Assembly (NCBI RefSeq): GCF_014863585.1
Contig: NZ_CP062253.1
Span: forward strand, 5,083,001 to 5,147,000
DNA: 64,000 nucleotides
DNA from: Pseudomonas gozinkensis
Lineage (GTDB): Bacteria; Pseudomonadota; Gammaproteobacteria; Pseudomonadales; Pseudomonadaceae
Direction: 5' to 3'
In this document: piece by piece, positions 48,143 to 57,319 of the stretch
How the letters are laid out: each line of letters begins with the position of its first letter
Numbering within the stretch: position 1 is the first letter of the stretch
Made by a program: the position numbers and the translations under genes
The notes under the pieces: generated by a model
Seen by the model: only the letters and a program-made list of their open reading frames with translations
Database searches by the model: none
What the model was told of the DNA's origin: nothing

Positions 48143-51100
48143 TCACGTGGCAGGCTCGAAAATGATGGGGCCGAAGTAAATGCTTTTGTCATTGGAATGG
48201 TTGCGGACCTCGAACGTGCACGTTCCGCCTTCAGGTGCGCTGACAAATACTTTTGTCTGTCCTTGTTGATCGGTGTACGTCTGGGCGGATGGGCGGATGA
48301 CAAACGGTTTGTCTTCACTCCCTTCAGCAGGAATGGCAGACCACTCCACGAGCCGGTTTGGCCCGGGATTCTTGTATTTATCCGTCAGCCCGGAGTACAG
48401 CTGCGCTTCCTCGCCCTGCGGCACAGGTCCCAGTGGATCTACGGACGTCAACGGACCGCGGAATTCCAGTGTTTCAGCGTCGGAGCCGACATGAATGGTC
48501 GGGGCATTGACCGGTTTGAACAGATCCAGCCAGAAATACGGTGTATCGATGCCCAGCTGTGTACCGGGAATAAACTCGGCCTCGACCACACCGTCCACAT
48601 CGGTGGTTTTCGTAGCAATGGTGCCCAGAGTGGCTTTCCAGAAAACCCTGACGCCCTTCAATGGCGCACCATTGGCATCCTTCAGTGTCACTGTGTAGGT
48701 AATTTTCGCGCCAGGCTTGTTGGCCACGACTTCGGTGTTGTCCACGGTGCATGTCATGGTGAGCAACTGCTCCACTTCACCGGCAAGCTGCAAGTCAGGC
48801 ACTCGATCTTCGGTCTGGCTCAGCAACGCTCGCTCGGCAGCGGCAGCGTAGGCTTGCCGGTCAGTATTTTCCGGCAACGTGCCCACTTGAAATATCGTCC
48901 GAGCATCCATGCCGCTGTGTTTCGCCAACGTGTGGACACGCATCAACAGATCCAGCTGGCGCAAGTCCTTCAGAATTTTGAGATCGGCCCCCATATGGCT
49001 GATGCACTCGCGTACGTCCTCAACGCTCCAGCTGAAAAAACTGGCCAGAATGATATGACCGGCTTCCTGGGCCAGCCTCAGCGAATCACCGTTGATATCG
49101 GGTTTCAAATCGTTGATGGCATGCAAGTAATCGAGCAGCACCTTGGGCGACTGATCACTCATGTCGAACGCACGGGTGAGCGTGGCCAGGTAATAAAGCG
49201 TACTGATACTGAACTCGTATTTGTTGTTCTGACCCAACCAGGCCTCGGAACCGTAATCCAGAAACTCGCGCAGCACGTCGGCACTGAGCCCGAGCGTTTT
49301 CACCACAGAACCAAGGCGTTGCACATTGGCCAGAATCTTGAGCAACGGGTCAGACTCAATGTTGCGTGCCTGTCGAACATTTTGCGGGGCGTTGCCAAGG
49401 CGTCCGCTGATCTTGCTCAAGAGTTGATAGACCGAGGCATCGGCCCAGAAGAGGACCTGCAGCACCAGCTCGGATTCCAGGCCCGTCAACACGGCCAGCG
49501 CCTCCCGGACCACCGAGACCTGGGCGTCCCGGGCCTGCAGCAGAACAAGCAGCATTTTTTCGACAATGGCCGCTCGTGCCGGGTCATCCATGGCCGGAAG
49601 ACCATCCTTTACGGCGTTACCGAGAAGAAAGCGCGTTGTTTCCAGGTACTCAGCCTCGGAGCCGGAAATATCTTTGATCAAACCATTGGCATCAGCCAGT
49701 GCAGTCAAATGATTAAGCCAGTTGCCATCGACTGCAGACGGCACCCCTCCCCTCTGGAATCCGGCATCGGTCAGCAAGGTTGCCGACAGCAAACTGTCCA
49801 CCTTCTCGATCAATTGCAGTTCTGGTTCAGAGGCTGTGCCGCCGGGCTGCGGCCCCACCAGCATCTGCAGCACCCAGCTCACCTGCAGATTCCGCTCCTT
49901 GCACCAACTGGCGAAGGAGTGCACGGCATAGATGAGGTTCAAGGCATCCGGTACACCGTCAACCTGTGGGTTGATGACCGGCAACCCGGCCAGCCCATCG
50001 AGCCACTTGTCGCCACCCAACAACGTCAGCATCAATACCAGTTCAACCGGGGTGATGCTCACTAGACGCGCCAGCTTCACCAATCTGTAAAAAGCGGAAA
50101 CGACCGCAGCATCACGGCGAAGGCTGTCCCCCAGGTTTTGGGCCTTGGCGATGACGAGTGCCAGGTAGACATACGTCATCAGATCAATCTGCAGAGCGCT
50201 GCACAGCTGGTTGACGGTCAGGTCAGTGCTGCCTGTTGCGGGAATGGCTGGAAAGCTCTCGCCATCGAGCACGAATGGCTGGCCATAGCCACCTCGACGG
50301 TTGAAGATTTGATCAAACAGTGAAAGCTCGTTTTCGATCCCGTAAACCGGCATTAAATGCAGCATCGCTGCAAAATCCAGCGCCGTGCATCCATAGCGTT
50401 CGCGCAATAACTGGAACAGTCCCAGTGCATGCACGACGTGGTCAGTGATCCAACACTTCTCCAGCTCTGCACCGCCGAGCACTTCTGCGTTGATGGCAGC
50501 CACCAGTAGCGCGTCGGTTTCATGGCTGGGCAGGTTCAACCACTTGTCGAGGCGTACCTTGCGGTTGAGCCGGTCCAAGTGATCGAAGCCCCTCTTTTCA
50601 TCAGGATCCAGCGTCATCGTCTGACGCAAGGAATCACCTTCGGTAATGTTGATGGGCGGCGAGGTTGCAGCATTGATATAGACCGCCCCGAATCGCTCGC
50701 TTTCCGCTGCGACTGGCGACGCAGTATCGAACTTCACATTGGGGGAGCGCACCGGTGCGCGGGTGCGAATTGCCAAAACGGATTCCAGCCCCAGCAAGGA
50801 GAGGATTGTCTGCTGAGCAAAAAACTGGACCTCAATAATACTTCCATGTTTGTCGGTATTATCGGTGCCGTAGTTACGATCGTAGAACTCCGCCCGCTCC
50901 TCGAAAGGAGGAGCCGGCTCGGTCAACAGTGTTCGCTGGTAAGGCCCCATGCGTGATGCATGGGCCAAGGCACGAGCGGCATGGGCAGACGAGGCATCGG
51001 GTTCGAGAAAGTACGGAAACCGGTGATCCACCTTGTGCACAAAATTACCCACTGACATTTCCAGATTCCGGGCAATCGTATCCAGGGCGACCCAATGCTT

Positions 51101-51772
51101 GTAATACGGCAGGTCATTGAGGTAACGCGCCTGAATCAAGGCCCCCACCAGTTCTTCATCCGACCCATGCTCGGCGATGAACTGTTCCAGAACTCGATTG
51201 ATGATTTCGACCGCTGAAACCGACCTGTAAACCGCGTTGTTGTCGATCATCAGTTGCCTAAGATCGACGCGCCGTTTGTGCAGGAGAAAATCTGCCGGTA
51301 TGTCGCCAACAGGTTCGATACGTTTGCTGATCCACTCAAACAGCGCAACCAGATAGGCAACCGGTGACCACAGGCTTTCCAGGGCCCTGGGGGGGCACAG
51401 ACTGCCGAAGTCGGTCTGGAACAATTTCTCGTAACTGGGGCCGTCAACCATTGACCGCATGCTGCCGGACGAACCTTTGTTTTTTGGCGTTCGCGCGGTT
51501 TTCTTGTGTACATCGCCGGTCAGGATGGCTTCGATGTACTGACGCTTGATATAGATGGCCATGCTGTTGGCGGCGCGCATGAATGCCTTGGCGTCCTCGG
51601 CGGTCATCCGATATTGCTTCACCAACCCGGACTCCCCCATATCGACCAGAGGAAAAATCGATCCACCCTTGTTCAGATAGGTGTGCAGGCCGGGGTATTT
51701 TTTACGGCGCGTGGTTGTAGCGAACAGCCGTTCATACATTTGCTCGGCAGGGCGTTTCTGGATTTTGGCCAT
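48143..51772 (-). CDS. Tc toxin TcA, N-terminal half (TcaA-like)
   Basis: 1209 residues from the ATG at 51772 (AGGAA eight bases upstream). Residues about 110-260 resemble the SpvA/VRP1 region (SLWSPVAYLVALFEW, RRVDLRQLMIDNNA), and helical shell segments continue to about 1000. The last 200 residues (1005-1100 and 1105-1207) are two Ig-like domains (ITYTVTLKDANGAPLKGVRV, ending FIPGTQ). The gene pair totals about 2570 residues, the size of a one-piece TcA. A 53-base gap with a hairpin leads to the tcaB-like gene. Confidence 0.88.
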   Translation of the reverse strand: MAKIQKRPAEQMYERLFATTTRRKKYPGLHTYLNKGGSIFPLVDMGESGLVKQYRMTAEDAKAFMRAANSMAIYIKRQYIEAILTGDVHKKTARTPKNKGSSGSMRSMVDGPSYEKLFQTDFGSLCPPRALESLWSPVAYLVALFEWISKRIEPVGDIPADFLLHKRRVDLRQLMIDNNAVYRSVSAVEIINRVLEQFIAEHGSDEELVGALIQARYLNDLPYYKHWVALDTIARNLEMSVGNFVHKVDHRFPYFLEPDASSAHAARALAHASRMGPYQRTLLTEPAPPFEERAEFYDRNYGTDNTDKHGSIIEVQFFAQQTILSLLGLESVLAIRTRAPVRSPNVKFDTASPVAAESERFGAVYINAATSPPINITEGDSLRQTMTLDPDEKRGFDHLDRLNRKVRLDKWLNLPSHETDALLVAAINAEVLGGAELEKCWITDHVVHALGLFQLLRERYGCTALDFAAMLHLMPVYGIENELSLFDQIFNRRGGYGQPFVLDGESFPAIPATGSTDLTVNQLCSALQIDLMTYVYLALVIAKAQNLGDSLRRDAAVVSAFYRLVKLARLVSITPVELVLMLTLLGGDKWLDGLAGLPVINPQVDGVPDALNLIYAVHSFASWCKERNLQVSWVLQMLVGPQPGGTASEPELQLIEKVDSLLSATLLTDAGFQRGGVPSAVDGNWLNHLTALADANGLIKDISGSEAEYLETTRFLLGNAVKDGLPAMDDPARAAIVEKMLLVLLQARDAQVSVVREALAVLTGLESELVLQVLFWADASVYQLLSKISGRLGNAPQNVRQARNIESDPLLKILANVQRLGSVVKTLGLSADVLREFLDYGSEAWLGQNNKYEFSISTLYYLATLTRAFDMSDQSPKVLLDYLHAINDLKPDINGDSLRLAQEAGHIILASFFSWSVEDVRECISHMGADLKILKDLRQLDLLMRVHTLAKHSGMDARTIFQVGTLPENTDRQAYAAAAERALLSQTEDRVPDLQLAGEVEQLLTMTCTVDNTEVVANKPGAKITYTVTLKDANGAPLKGVRVFWKATLGTIATKTTDVDGVVEAEFIPGTQLGIDTPYFWLDLFKPVNAPTIHVGSDAETLEFRGPLTSVDPLGPVPQGEEAQLYSGLTDKYKNPGPNRLVEWSAIPAEGSEDKPFVIRPSAQTYTDQQGQTKVFVSAPEGGTCTFEVRNHSNDKSIYFGPIIFEPAT

Positions 51773-51873
51773 GGTGGGGTTCCTTTCGGCAAAAGCAGCC
51801 CGATGGCCCGGTCGTCTTGTTCTGGCCATCTGTTCGATTGATTCGATTTGGCCTCCGTTACCGGCGCCCGTCT

Positions 51874-51891
51874 ACTGTCAGAAATGACAGT
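51874..51891. promoter_or_regulatory. 18-bp palindrome upstream of the tcaA-like gene
   Basis: ACTGTCAGAAATGACAGT: seven-base arms around GAAA. It lies 101 bases before the tcaA-like ATG, beginning at the stop codon of the first Ig gene. Related sites occur at 55251-55268 and 58893-58910 upstream of other genes, so I read it as a regulator binding site. Confidence 0.6.
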
Positions 51892-54800
51892 CATCTCGAC
51901 CGTTTATCGGGCTTTTCGAGTGGGTCGTTATTTGCCGGCCCGGAGCCGACCTCGAAACGTTGGCTTGTAACGGCTTCGGAAATCGTCGCGCCGCCTGCAT
52001 CGTCAGTAATGGACTGCTGGATCACGCACCACTGACCGCCAGGCGATAACGACTCCGTGGCAGTACCTTCCCAGACTCCGCTGGAGACGGGGACAGTCAA
52101 CAATCCGAGGTCCGGATCGAACCAGCTGCAGACCCGCATGAGGCCCGCTCGACCTCGCCCGTTGAAAGCAACCGGATTTTCCACAGGCTGCCCTTCGCCA
52201 GGTCCATCAACATCAGGCTCGAATGTTCCAAGAACCGCAGACCGCCTGGCAGTCGGATCAGATACAAAACTACCGCTTGAGGCCGTCGCCGTCGGTTCAT
52301 ACTTTCGAGAGGGCTGCGTTGTGCTTATGCGGGCTGACCAGGTGAGATCCTCCTGCACTGTGGTTTCCGCTATACGGGTTGCTCCGGGCCCCCCTATCCA
52401 GACGATGACCGTGTCCCCCGCACGCTCCGCGAACCCTGAAGCGTAAGAGTTATTGCCAAACGCTTCGCCGTCCGCAGGTGTCTCGAACCTGGGGGTGGCG
52501 GGAACAACTACGTAGTTCACCTGCGGACTGTCTTTGGAGGTCTGGCCTTCGAAGTACTGTCTGGCCTGGATGGTTTTTTCCCCCACCTCCTGTGTCACTT
52601 CGCCTTCCCAGACACCGTTCGAATCCACTTTGGCACTCAACAAAGCCTTCGAGTCGCCCACCGGGAAAACCTCGACCTGCGCGTTCGGTTCTCCCTTGCC
52701 TTTCATCATGGCGGTACGGGTCAGCCTGCCGTCTTCCGACGGCGACGTGATGACCGGTGGCAACAGCCCCACCTTCAATCGGTGCTGTTCACTGAACTCC
52801 GATTTGCGACCATTGATCTCCTGCATCGCCCGGATGACGAGGGGGCCGAACGGCAGATCCTTCAGACGCATGCTCCACAAACCATCAGCCTGCAGCACTG
52901 TGCAGCCCAGCTCATGGCCATGCACAAAATCGTACACGTGCAACGTAGCGCCACTCATGCCGCCCGTTCCCCCGACATCCGTCTCGCGACCGACCTCGGT
53001 GTTTTCCGGGGGATCCGTAATGACCGGTGCAATCATTGGCCTGGAGAGCTGAAACGTGACCGTTTCCTCAGGTGAGGGTTGCTGAGCGGCGATCTGGATA
53101 GCGGTGACCGTATGGGGAACATCCGCTGCAAACGGATCAGGCCGTAGGTACGACCAGGTAATGCCTGTCACGACGGCCGGAAATCGCGTAGTGCCGCTGT
53201 CACTGAAGACCAGCTCGACCACGGCATTCAGCCAGCAAGTGCCCGAGAACACCGGCGACAGGCCGTCCGTGGGCACCGGATAAATGACCGGTTTGCGCGG
53301 TGCGATGTTGACGCTGTACGCAACCCAGTCCGAAGTCTGGCCAGCCAGTTTCTGGATGATCTGAACCCCGCGCTCAAACGTCGGCCCCCACTCCACGTGG
53401 ACCTTGCTCGACCACTGGCCATTGAAGCCCACAGGAGCATCGGGAGCGATCGGCGTCACTTTGTCGCCGTCGAACAGAGACACTGTGGCATTGGGGACAC
53501 CTCGGCCGGACAGGGTCGGTTGATAGTCATCCGTTGCCTCAATGTCATGGGGGGCCGGAAACCTGTAATCGACGCTGATCTCGAGGTTTTTTGATTCGAT
53601 CCAGCCGCCAGCGTTGTTCGAAACCATCTGTATGACCTGCAAGACATAGTGTCCGAAGGGCCAGTTGAGCGCGACGATTTCCCAGACGCCATCCCGCACA
53701 GGACCGGTCAACGGCCCAGGCGCGGGGCCAGGGCTGGCAACCACGTTGATTTCCACAGTGGCCCCATCAAAACCTGGGCCTGCAAAATTTATCGAAATGG
53801 CGGATAGGAAAGTGACTTCGACTTTGGTCAATTGGGGAGGACGGATGTCGAAGGATCGGGGCGCGCTGACGTCTGACGGAATATTTTTATCGGTCTGCCG
53901 GGCGACCAGCGAACGTCGCCCCGGTTTAACCTGCACATTCACATCCCAGCTGTCGCCAGTGACCTTCGCCTCACCCACTACGAGGTTATGGTCGAAGTCA
54001 TGGAGTACCTGCATTGTGGCTCCGGCCACCCCGCCTGAGCCACCCACTTGAAACTCACTGTTCTGTAGTGAATTGAGGTCAGGTCTTGTGATGACAGGAG
54101 CGCTCACTACATAGAAGGCCACAGGCAACGTATACAGGCTGTTCGTGCCGGCGTAAGCAACCAAAGCACTGACCGACACGGGACCGCTGGGCAAACTTTC
54201 AATCAGAGGCGCTTGCCAGCTTCCTTGGTCATCAATGTCGGTTGGCTCGCTCAGTACTACACCGTGATTGGGCGGTGACTTGACGACCAGCACAGTCGAT
54301 CCGGGAGCCCCGATGCCGTGGAAAATCAGGCCTTTAGCTGGCACAGTTGCGTTAGCTTGAGGAGAGGTCAAGGCTGCCCGGTAGATCTGCATGGCCGCAG
54401 TTCGATCGGAGTCCCGACCGTTGACGCGTTGAAATGCCTGGATGCTGGTTGTGTTTACGTTGACAGGAAAACTGAGCTGCGTCTGCCATGTGCCGGAGCT
54501 ACCATCGGCAACGCCTATAGTCGTGTCCGTATTGGCCACGACAATAATGATCTGGCCTCCGGAGACACCTCCGGTACCCGCAACTTCGTAAGGTGAGCCG
54601 GCGACGTTCCTGATCGGGTTAATACGTGGGACGGGGGGGACGTAAGGGACGTAGTGGACTATCTCGTGCCCGCTTAACAAAACATCCCCTGTACCCGCCC
54701 TGTCGTACATAAATCTAAAGCCTATTACCACTGGTTGTGAGTCGGCCACGACAGTGCTTTGTCCACGGATTGGATGCCATTGCCCATTCTGTTTAGCGTC

Positions 54801-55169
54801 GTCGTTTGTCAACTCGTCCGGGTGCCAGGGCTTCCCCACTCGTGCCGTACTCAGATATACGTTGCCGCTATCCCGTCCATTATCCGAGGCTAGATATTCC
54901 GTCGCGTTACAAGTGAAGGATCGACCATCTTGGGTGTAGCTCCCGGACACTCTCAACCGGGCGATGTAAAGTGGATGGTCGTCACTCCTGGCGGTAATTA
55001 TCACCTCGACCAACGTTCCACTTTCTGTTTGTTCCAGAGCAACAACGGATCCTTCGACAGCCCTCTCACCCCCACTGGATGCACCTTCGATTTCCCCAGT
55101 CGCCCTTAACGCGTGCGATGATTCGTCGAAAGTTTCTTTGTCTTTGTCGACATCATTATCCGGATTCAT
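51891..55169 (-). CDS. Ig-like repeat protein, first gene of the Tc locus (1092 aa)
   Basis: 1092 residues without signal peptide. An acidic N-terminal region (1-175) contains a beta-rich domain; ten Ig-like repeats of about 85-90 residues follow from residue 180 to 1075, most with a G-x-G or GTGG-x-SGA turn and a closing W (QWSS, VWEG, TWSA). The repeats resemble bacterial Big-type domains of secreted or cell-surface proteins. ATG at 55169 with GGAG six bases upstream. It is separated from the tcaA-like gene by a palindrome, and has its own palindrome 81 bases upstream. Confidence 0.82.
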   Translation of the reverse strand: MNPDNDVDKDKETFDESSHALRATGEIEGASSGGERAVEGSVVALEQTESGTLVEVIITARSDDHPLYIARLRVSGSYTQDGRSFTCNATEYLASDNGRDSGNVYLSTARVGKPWHPDELTNDDAKQNGQWHPIRGQSTVVADSQPVVIGFRFMYDRAGTGDVLLSGHEIVHYVPYVPPVPRINPIRNVAGSPYEVAGTGGVSGGQIIIVVANTDTTIGVADGSSGTWQTQLSFPVNVNTTSIQAFQRVNGRDSDRTAAMQIYRAALTSPQANATVPAKGLIFHGIGAPGSTVLVVKSPPNHGVVLSEPTDIDDQGSWQAPLIESLPSGPVSVSALVAYAGTNSLYTLPVAFYVVSAPVITRPDLNSLQNSEFQVGGSGGVAGATMQVLHDFDHNLVVGEAKVTGDSWDVNVQVKPGRRSLVARQTDKNIPSDVSAPRSFDIRPPQLTKVEVTFLSAISINFAGPGFDGATVEINVVASPGPAPGPLTGPVRDGVWEIVALNWPFGHYVLQVIQMVSNNAGGWIESKNLEISVDYRFPAPHDIEATDDYQPTLSGRGVPNATVSLFDGDKVTPIAPDAPVGFNGQWSSKVHVEWGPTFERGVQIIQKLAGQTSDWVAYSVNIAPRKPVIYPVPTDGLSPVFSGTCWLNAVVELVFSDSGTTRFPAVVTGITWSYLRPDPFAADVPHTVTAIQIAAQQPSPEETVTFQLSRPMIAPVITDPPENTEVGRETDVGGTGGMSGATLHVYDFVHGHELGCTVLQADGLWSMRLKDLPFGPLVIRAMQEINGRKSEFSEQHRLKVGLLPPVITSPSEDGRLTRTAMMKGKGEPNAQVEVFPVGDSKALLSAKVDSNGVWEGEVTQEVGEKTIQARQYFEGQTSKDSPQVNYVVVPATPRFETPADGEAFGNNSYASGFAERAGDTVIVWIGGPGATRIAETTVQEDLTWSARISTTQPSRKYEPTATASSGSFVSDPTARRSAVLGTFEPDVDGPGEGQPVENPVAFNGRGRAGLMRVCSWFDPDLGLLTVPVSSGVWEGTATESLSPGGQWCVIQQSITDDAGGATISEAVTSQRFEVGSGPANNDPLEKPDKRSR

Positions 55170-55643
55170 GGCTGGCTCCGTGACGGTTCAGGCTGCGGCC
55201 ACCGCAAATGCCTTTCGAACCATTGAAAGTCAAAGCCCGTCGTTTCCACACCTGACAATTCTGACAGTCCCGACAAACGGTAACTTTTCCCACCACCCCT
55301 TCGGCACCGTCCGTCATCCACTTTGCGGCAGCCACGAAACCTTGCGCCGTAGCCTACAAAACCCTCAGAATCCGCCGGCTTGTGCGCTTTGGCGTTGCCC
55401 CGTAACTTGATCCCCGTCGCTGCCAATCAGCGATCGGGTTTAGTCGCCCGGCTTCAGTACGTTGCGCATAAGCGTCATCAAGTCGGGTACTCCCTATCCC
55501 CGCACTCGATGGTGGCTGTTCGCAGGGCGCTCTAGGGCGCGCCGGTTCACGTACTCGCCGGTCGACTAACCTGCTTACAGCCGCCACCCTTTTCTCGTTT
55601 AGTCGCGAGTCAGATGGTGGCCCTAACGACGAGTACGAAATAC
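55170..55643. other. Divergent region between the Tc locus and the DUF6124-like gene
   Basis: 474 bases with no gene I can support. It holds the palindrome-like site 55251-55268, and presumably both promoters. Short open frames here lack ribosome binding sites and recognisable products. Confidence 0.5.
55251..55268. promoter_or_regulatory. Palindrome-like site upstream of the first Ig gene
   Basis: Read toward the gene (minus strand) it is ACTGTCAGAATTGTCAGG: a perfect left half (ACTGTCA) and a degenerate right half, also readable as two direct TGTCAG copies. It is 81 bases upstream of the ATG at 55169, the same distance class as the two related sites. Confidence 0.5.
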
Positions 55644-56045
55644 ATGAAAAAGCCAGTTCCAAATCCTCCTTCGGACACCGATCCAAAGGACCCGACCGAT
55701 CAAACCGATCCGGTCTCCCCCTACACCTCCAACGATTCAAAAAAACTCCACGACGCGGCCCACAAGGCCCTCGACTTCTACCTCAATCCCAAACCGGAAA
55801 AGCCGCGCAACTCCGTGGATCGCGGCATGCAGATGTTCAAGGTCGATCCCGACATCAACCCCGAAGCGATTGCCATCCAGACTTACGAGACCTTTTCCTC
55901 GGTCAGCATTCTGCTGCTGGATCTGGCCGACAGCCTGGACGACAAGCCGCGACATCTGGCGATGGCGATCTATCAGTTGAGCGAGATGGGGTTGTTGCTG
56001 GCGGAGCGGACGCTGGATAACGAGCGGGCGATTGCTATCGGCTAG
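55644..56045 (+). CDS. DUF6124-like small protein
   Basis: 133 residues starting MKKPVPNPPSD, with the family's LHDAAHKALDFYLNPK and a C-terminal helical half (QTYETFSSVSILLLDLADSL). I recall many Pseudomonas paralogues of this type; none has a known role. ATG at 55644 is chosen on the family N-terminus; ten upstream in-frame codons are discarded. It sits beside the Tc locus and is divergent from it. Confidence 0.8.
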   Translation: MKKPVPNPPSDTDPKDPTDQTDPVSPYTSNDSKKLHDAAHKALDFYLNPKPEKPRNSVDRGMQMFKVDPDINPEAIAIQTYETFSSVSILLLDLADSLDDKPRHLAMAIYQLSEMGLLLAERTLDNERAIAIG

Positions 56046-56075
56046 CCGTTAAATAGAAGGCGTCAGTACTGACGT

Positions 56076-56165
56076 CTTCGCGGGCAAGCCCGCTCCCACA
56101 AGTTCTGCGGCGATCACAACTGTTGTGAACGACGTGCCCCCTGTGGGAGCTGGCTTGCCAGCGAT
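56076..56165. repeat. Hybrid REP doublet
   Basis: Left arm 56076-56100 is the GCGGGCAAGCCCGC REP variant (as at 17820) while the right arm, 56142-56165, is the GCTGGCTTGCCAGC variant (as at 2605). The two arms still pair over their shared TGTGGGAGC ends. It lies between the DUF6124-like and PilZ genes. Confidence 0.85.
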
Positions 56166-56183
56166 GCTTTTGGCGGATGTAAA

Positions 56184-56549
56184 TCAGGCCGAAGCCGGCA
56201 ACGGCTGAAAACTGAAGTACTGCTTCAGCGCCTCGACCAGTTGCCCATACTCCGGCGGCGTCCGGAACAGGCTGAAACCGGCGTCGTAATGCTGGGGAGT
56301 GGCGTCTTCATGGCACCACAGGCAGCAGCCGCAGAGGTCGATGACCTGCTGGCAACCGTCACCCACAGGGATTTTCAGACGCAGATTGAATTCCGCCCCG
56401 ATCATCATCGGCAACTGACTGATGAGCATCAAACCGTCTTCGGAGACGTTGCCCAGAAAGCCGATGGGTTTATCGGTGACGCTGTTGAACACACGCAGAA
56501 AATACGGCAATTGATGCCGTTCGATTCGACGATCGGTAAACATGAGCAT
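56184..56549 (-). CDS. PilZ domain protein
   Basis: 121 residues of PilZ type: the RxxxR motif in DRRIERH near the N-terminus and the N-x-S-x-x-G motif in NVSEDG, both needed for cyclic di-GMP binding. It may act as an effector of a local or global c-di-GMP signal; a diguanylate cyclase lies at 62086. Several start codons are possible (56549 or 56543); no ribosome binding site decides between them. Confidence 0.87.
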   Translation of the reverse strand: MLMFTDRRIERHQLPYFLRVFNSVTDKPIGFLGNVSEDGLMLISQLPMMIGAEFNLRLKIPVGDGCQQVIDLCGCCLWCHEDATPQHYDAGFSLFRTPPEYGQLVEALKQYFSFQPLPASA

Positions 56550-56759
56550 ATCGCCATGCAAGGCCCGATGTCCGGGCCGCACTGTGCTTCGGAACGAACC
56601 TGTCCGTCAGGCCCGCTCTCCCCGCTCCCGGTGTGGCGTTTGCCACGTCCATCTCATGCCAGTCGCAGGTGTTGCTCCGATACAGAGCGCATCTGTATCG
56701 GTGTCATTCGACTATAGCTCACCCTATACAAGCAGCCAGCTTTTGTATGATAACTACCA

Positions 56760-57146
56760 TCAGAAGCGGGTTGGACGCACCACGGCCGCTGCGCTGCGAG
56801 TCGGGTAATGACCCAGGCTCTGCAGGGTTTCCAGACGCGCGCGGGCGCGGTAGGCGTATTCGCTGTTGGGGTACGAGGCGATGATGAACTGATAGGTCTG
56901 CGCCGCATCGACGAACATTTTTTGCCGTTCCAGGCACTGGCCGCGCATCATCGACACTTCCGGCCACACATAAGGGCGGGCCCGACTGGCGCGTTCGACC
57001 TTGGACAACTCGAGCATCACCTGCTCGCAATTGCCGCGGTCGTAGGCGCTGTAGGCGTTGTTCAAATGATGGTTCATCGACCAACGGGTGCAGCCCGTGA
57101 CGGCGAGGACACTGAGGGCAAGGGCGGCAATGGGCACGAATCGCAT
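56760..57146 (-). CDS. Lipoprotein with helical repeat region
   Basis: 128 residues with a lipoprotein signal (hydrophobic stretch then LAVTGC lipobox, Cys19) and a TPR-like helical body (AYSAYDRGNCEQVMLELSKVE, QTYQFIIASYPNSEYAYRAR). It should be anchored in the outer or inner membrane facing the periplasm. ATG with AGGAG ten bases upstream. It is divergent from pyk, like PA4328 in P. aeruginosa. Confidence 0.85.
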   Translation of the reverse strand: MRFVPIAALALSVLAVTGCTRWSMNHHLNNAYSAYDRGNCEQVMLELSKVERASRARPYVWPEVSMMRGQCLERQKMFVDAAQTYQFIIASYPNSEYAYRARARLETLQSLGHYPTRSAAAVVRPTRF

Positions 57147-57319
57147 GGGGGTTCTCCTGTCTTGTGCTCTGTATCGACCCGTGGTCGGAAATCTTCAGGC
57201 GCGTTTGTCCCAAAGTTGCCGTGTTCAATAAAGAAAGTATTAAGTAGTGCAAACGAACAATGACTACACCCTTCGAGCATAGTAGCCTTCGCTGGCGCTT
57301 GAACCTGAGGAGTCTTTGC

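Noticed and set aside
48197..50065. A 622-codon plus-strand frame across the tcaA-like gene
   Set aside because: Antisense of a well-supported gene; no domain or ribosome binding site.
39716..55169. A TcB or TcC (SpvB/RHS) component hidden in the Tc locus
   Set aside because: Neither Ig-repeat protein shows SpvB, FG-GAP or RHS/YD repeats, and no other large gene lies in the region.
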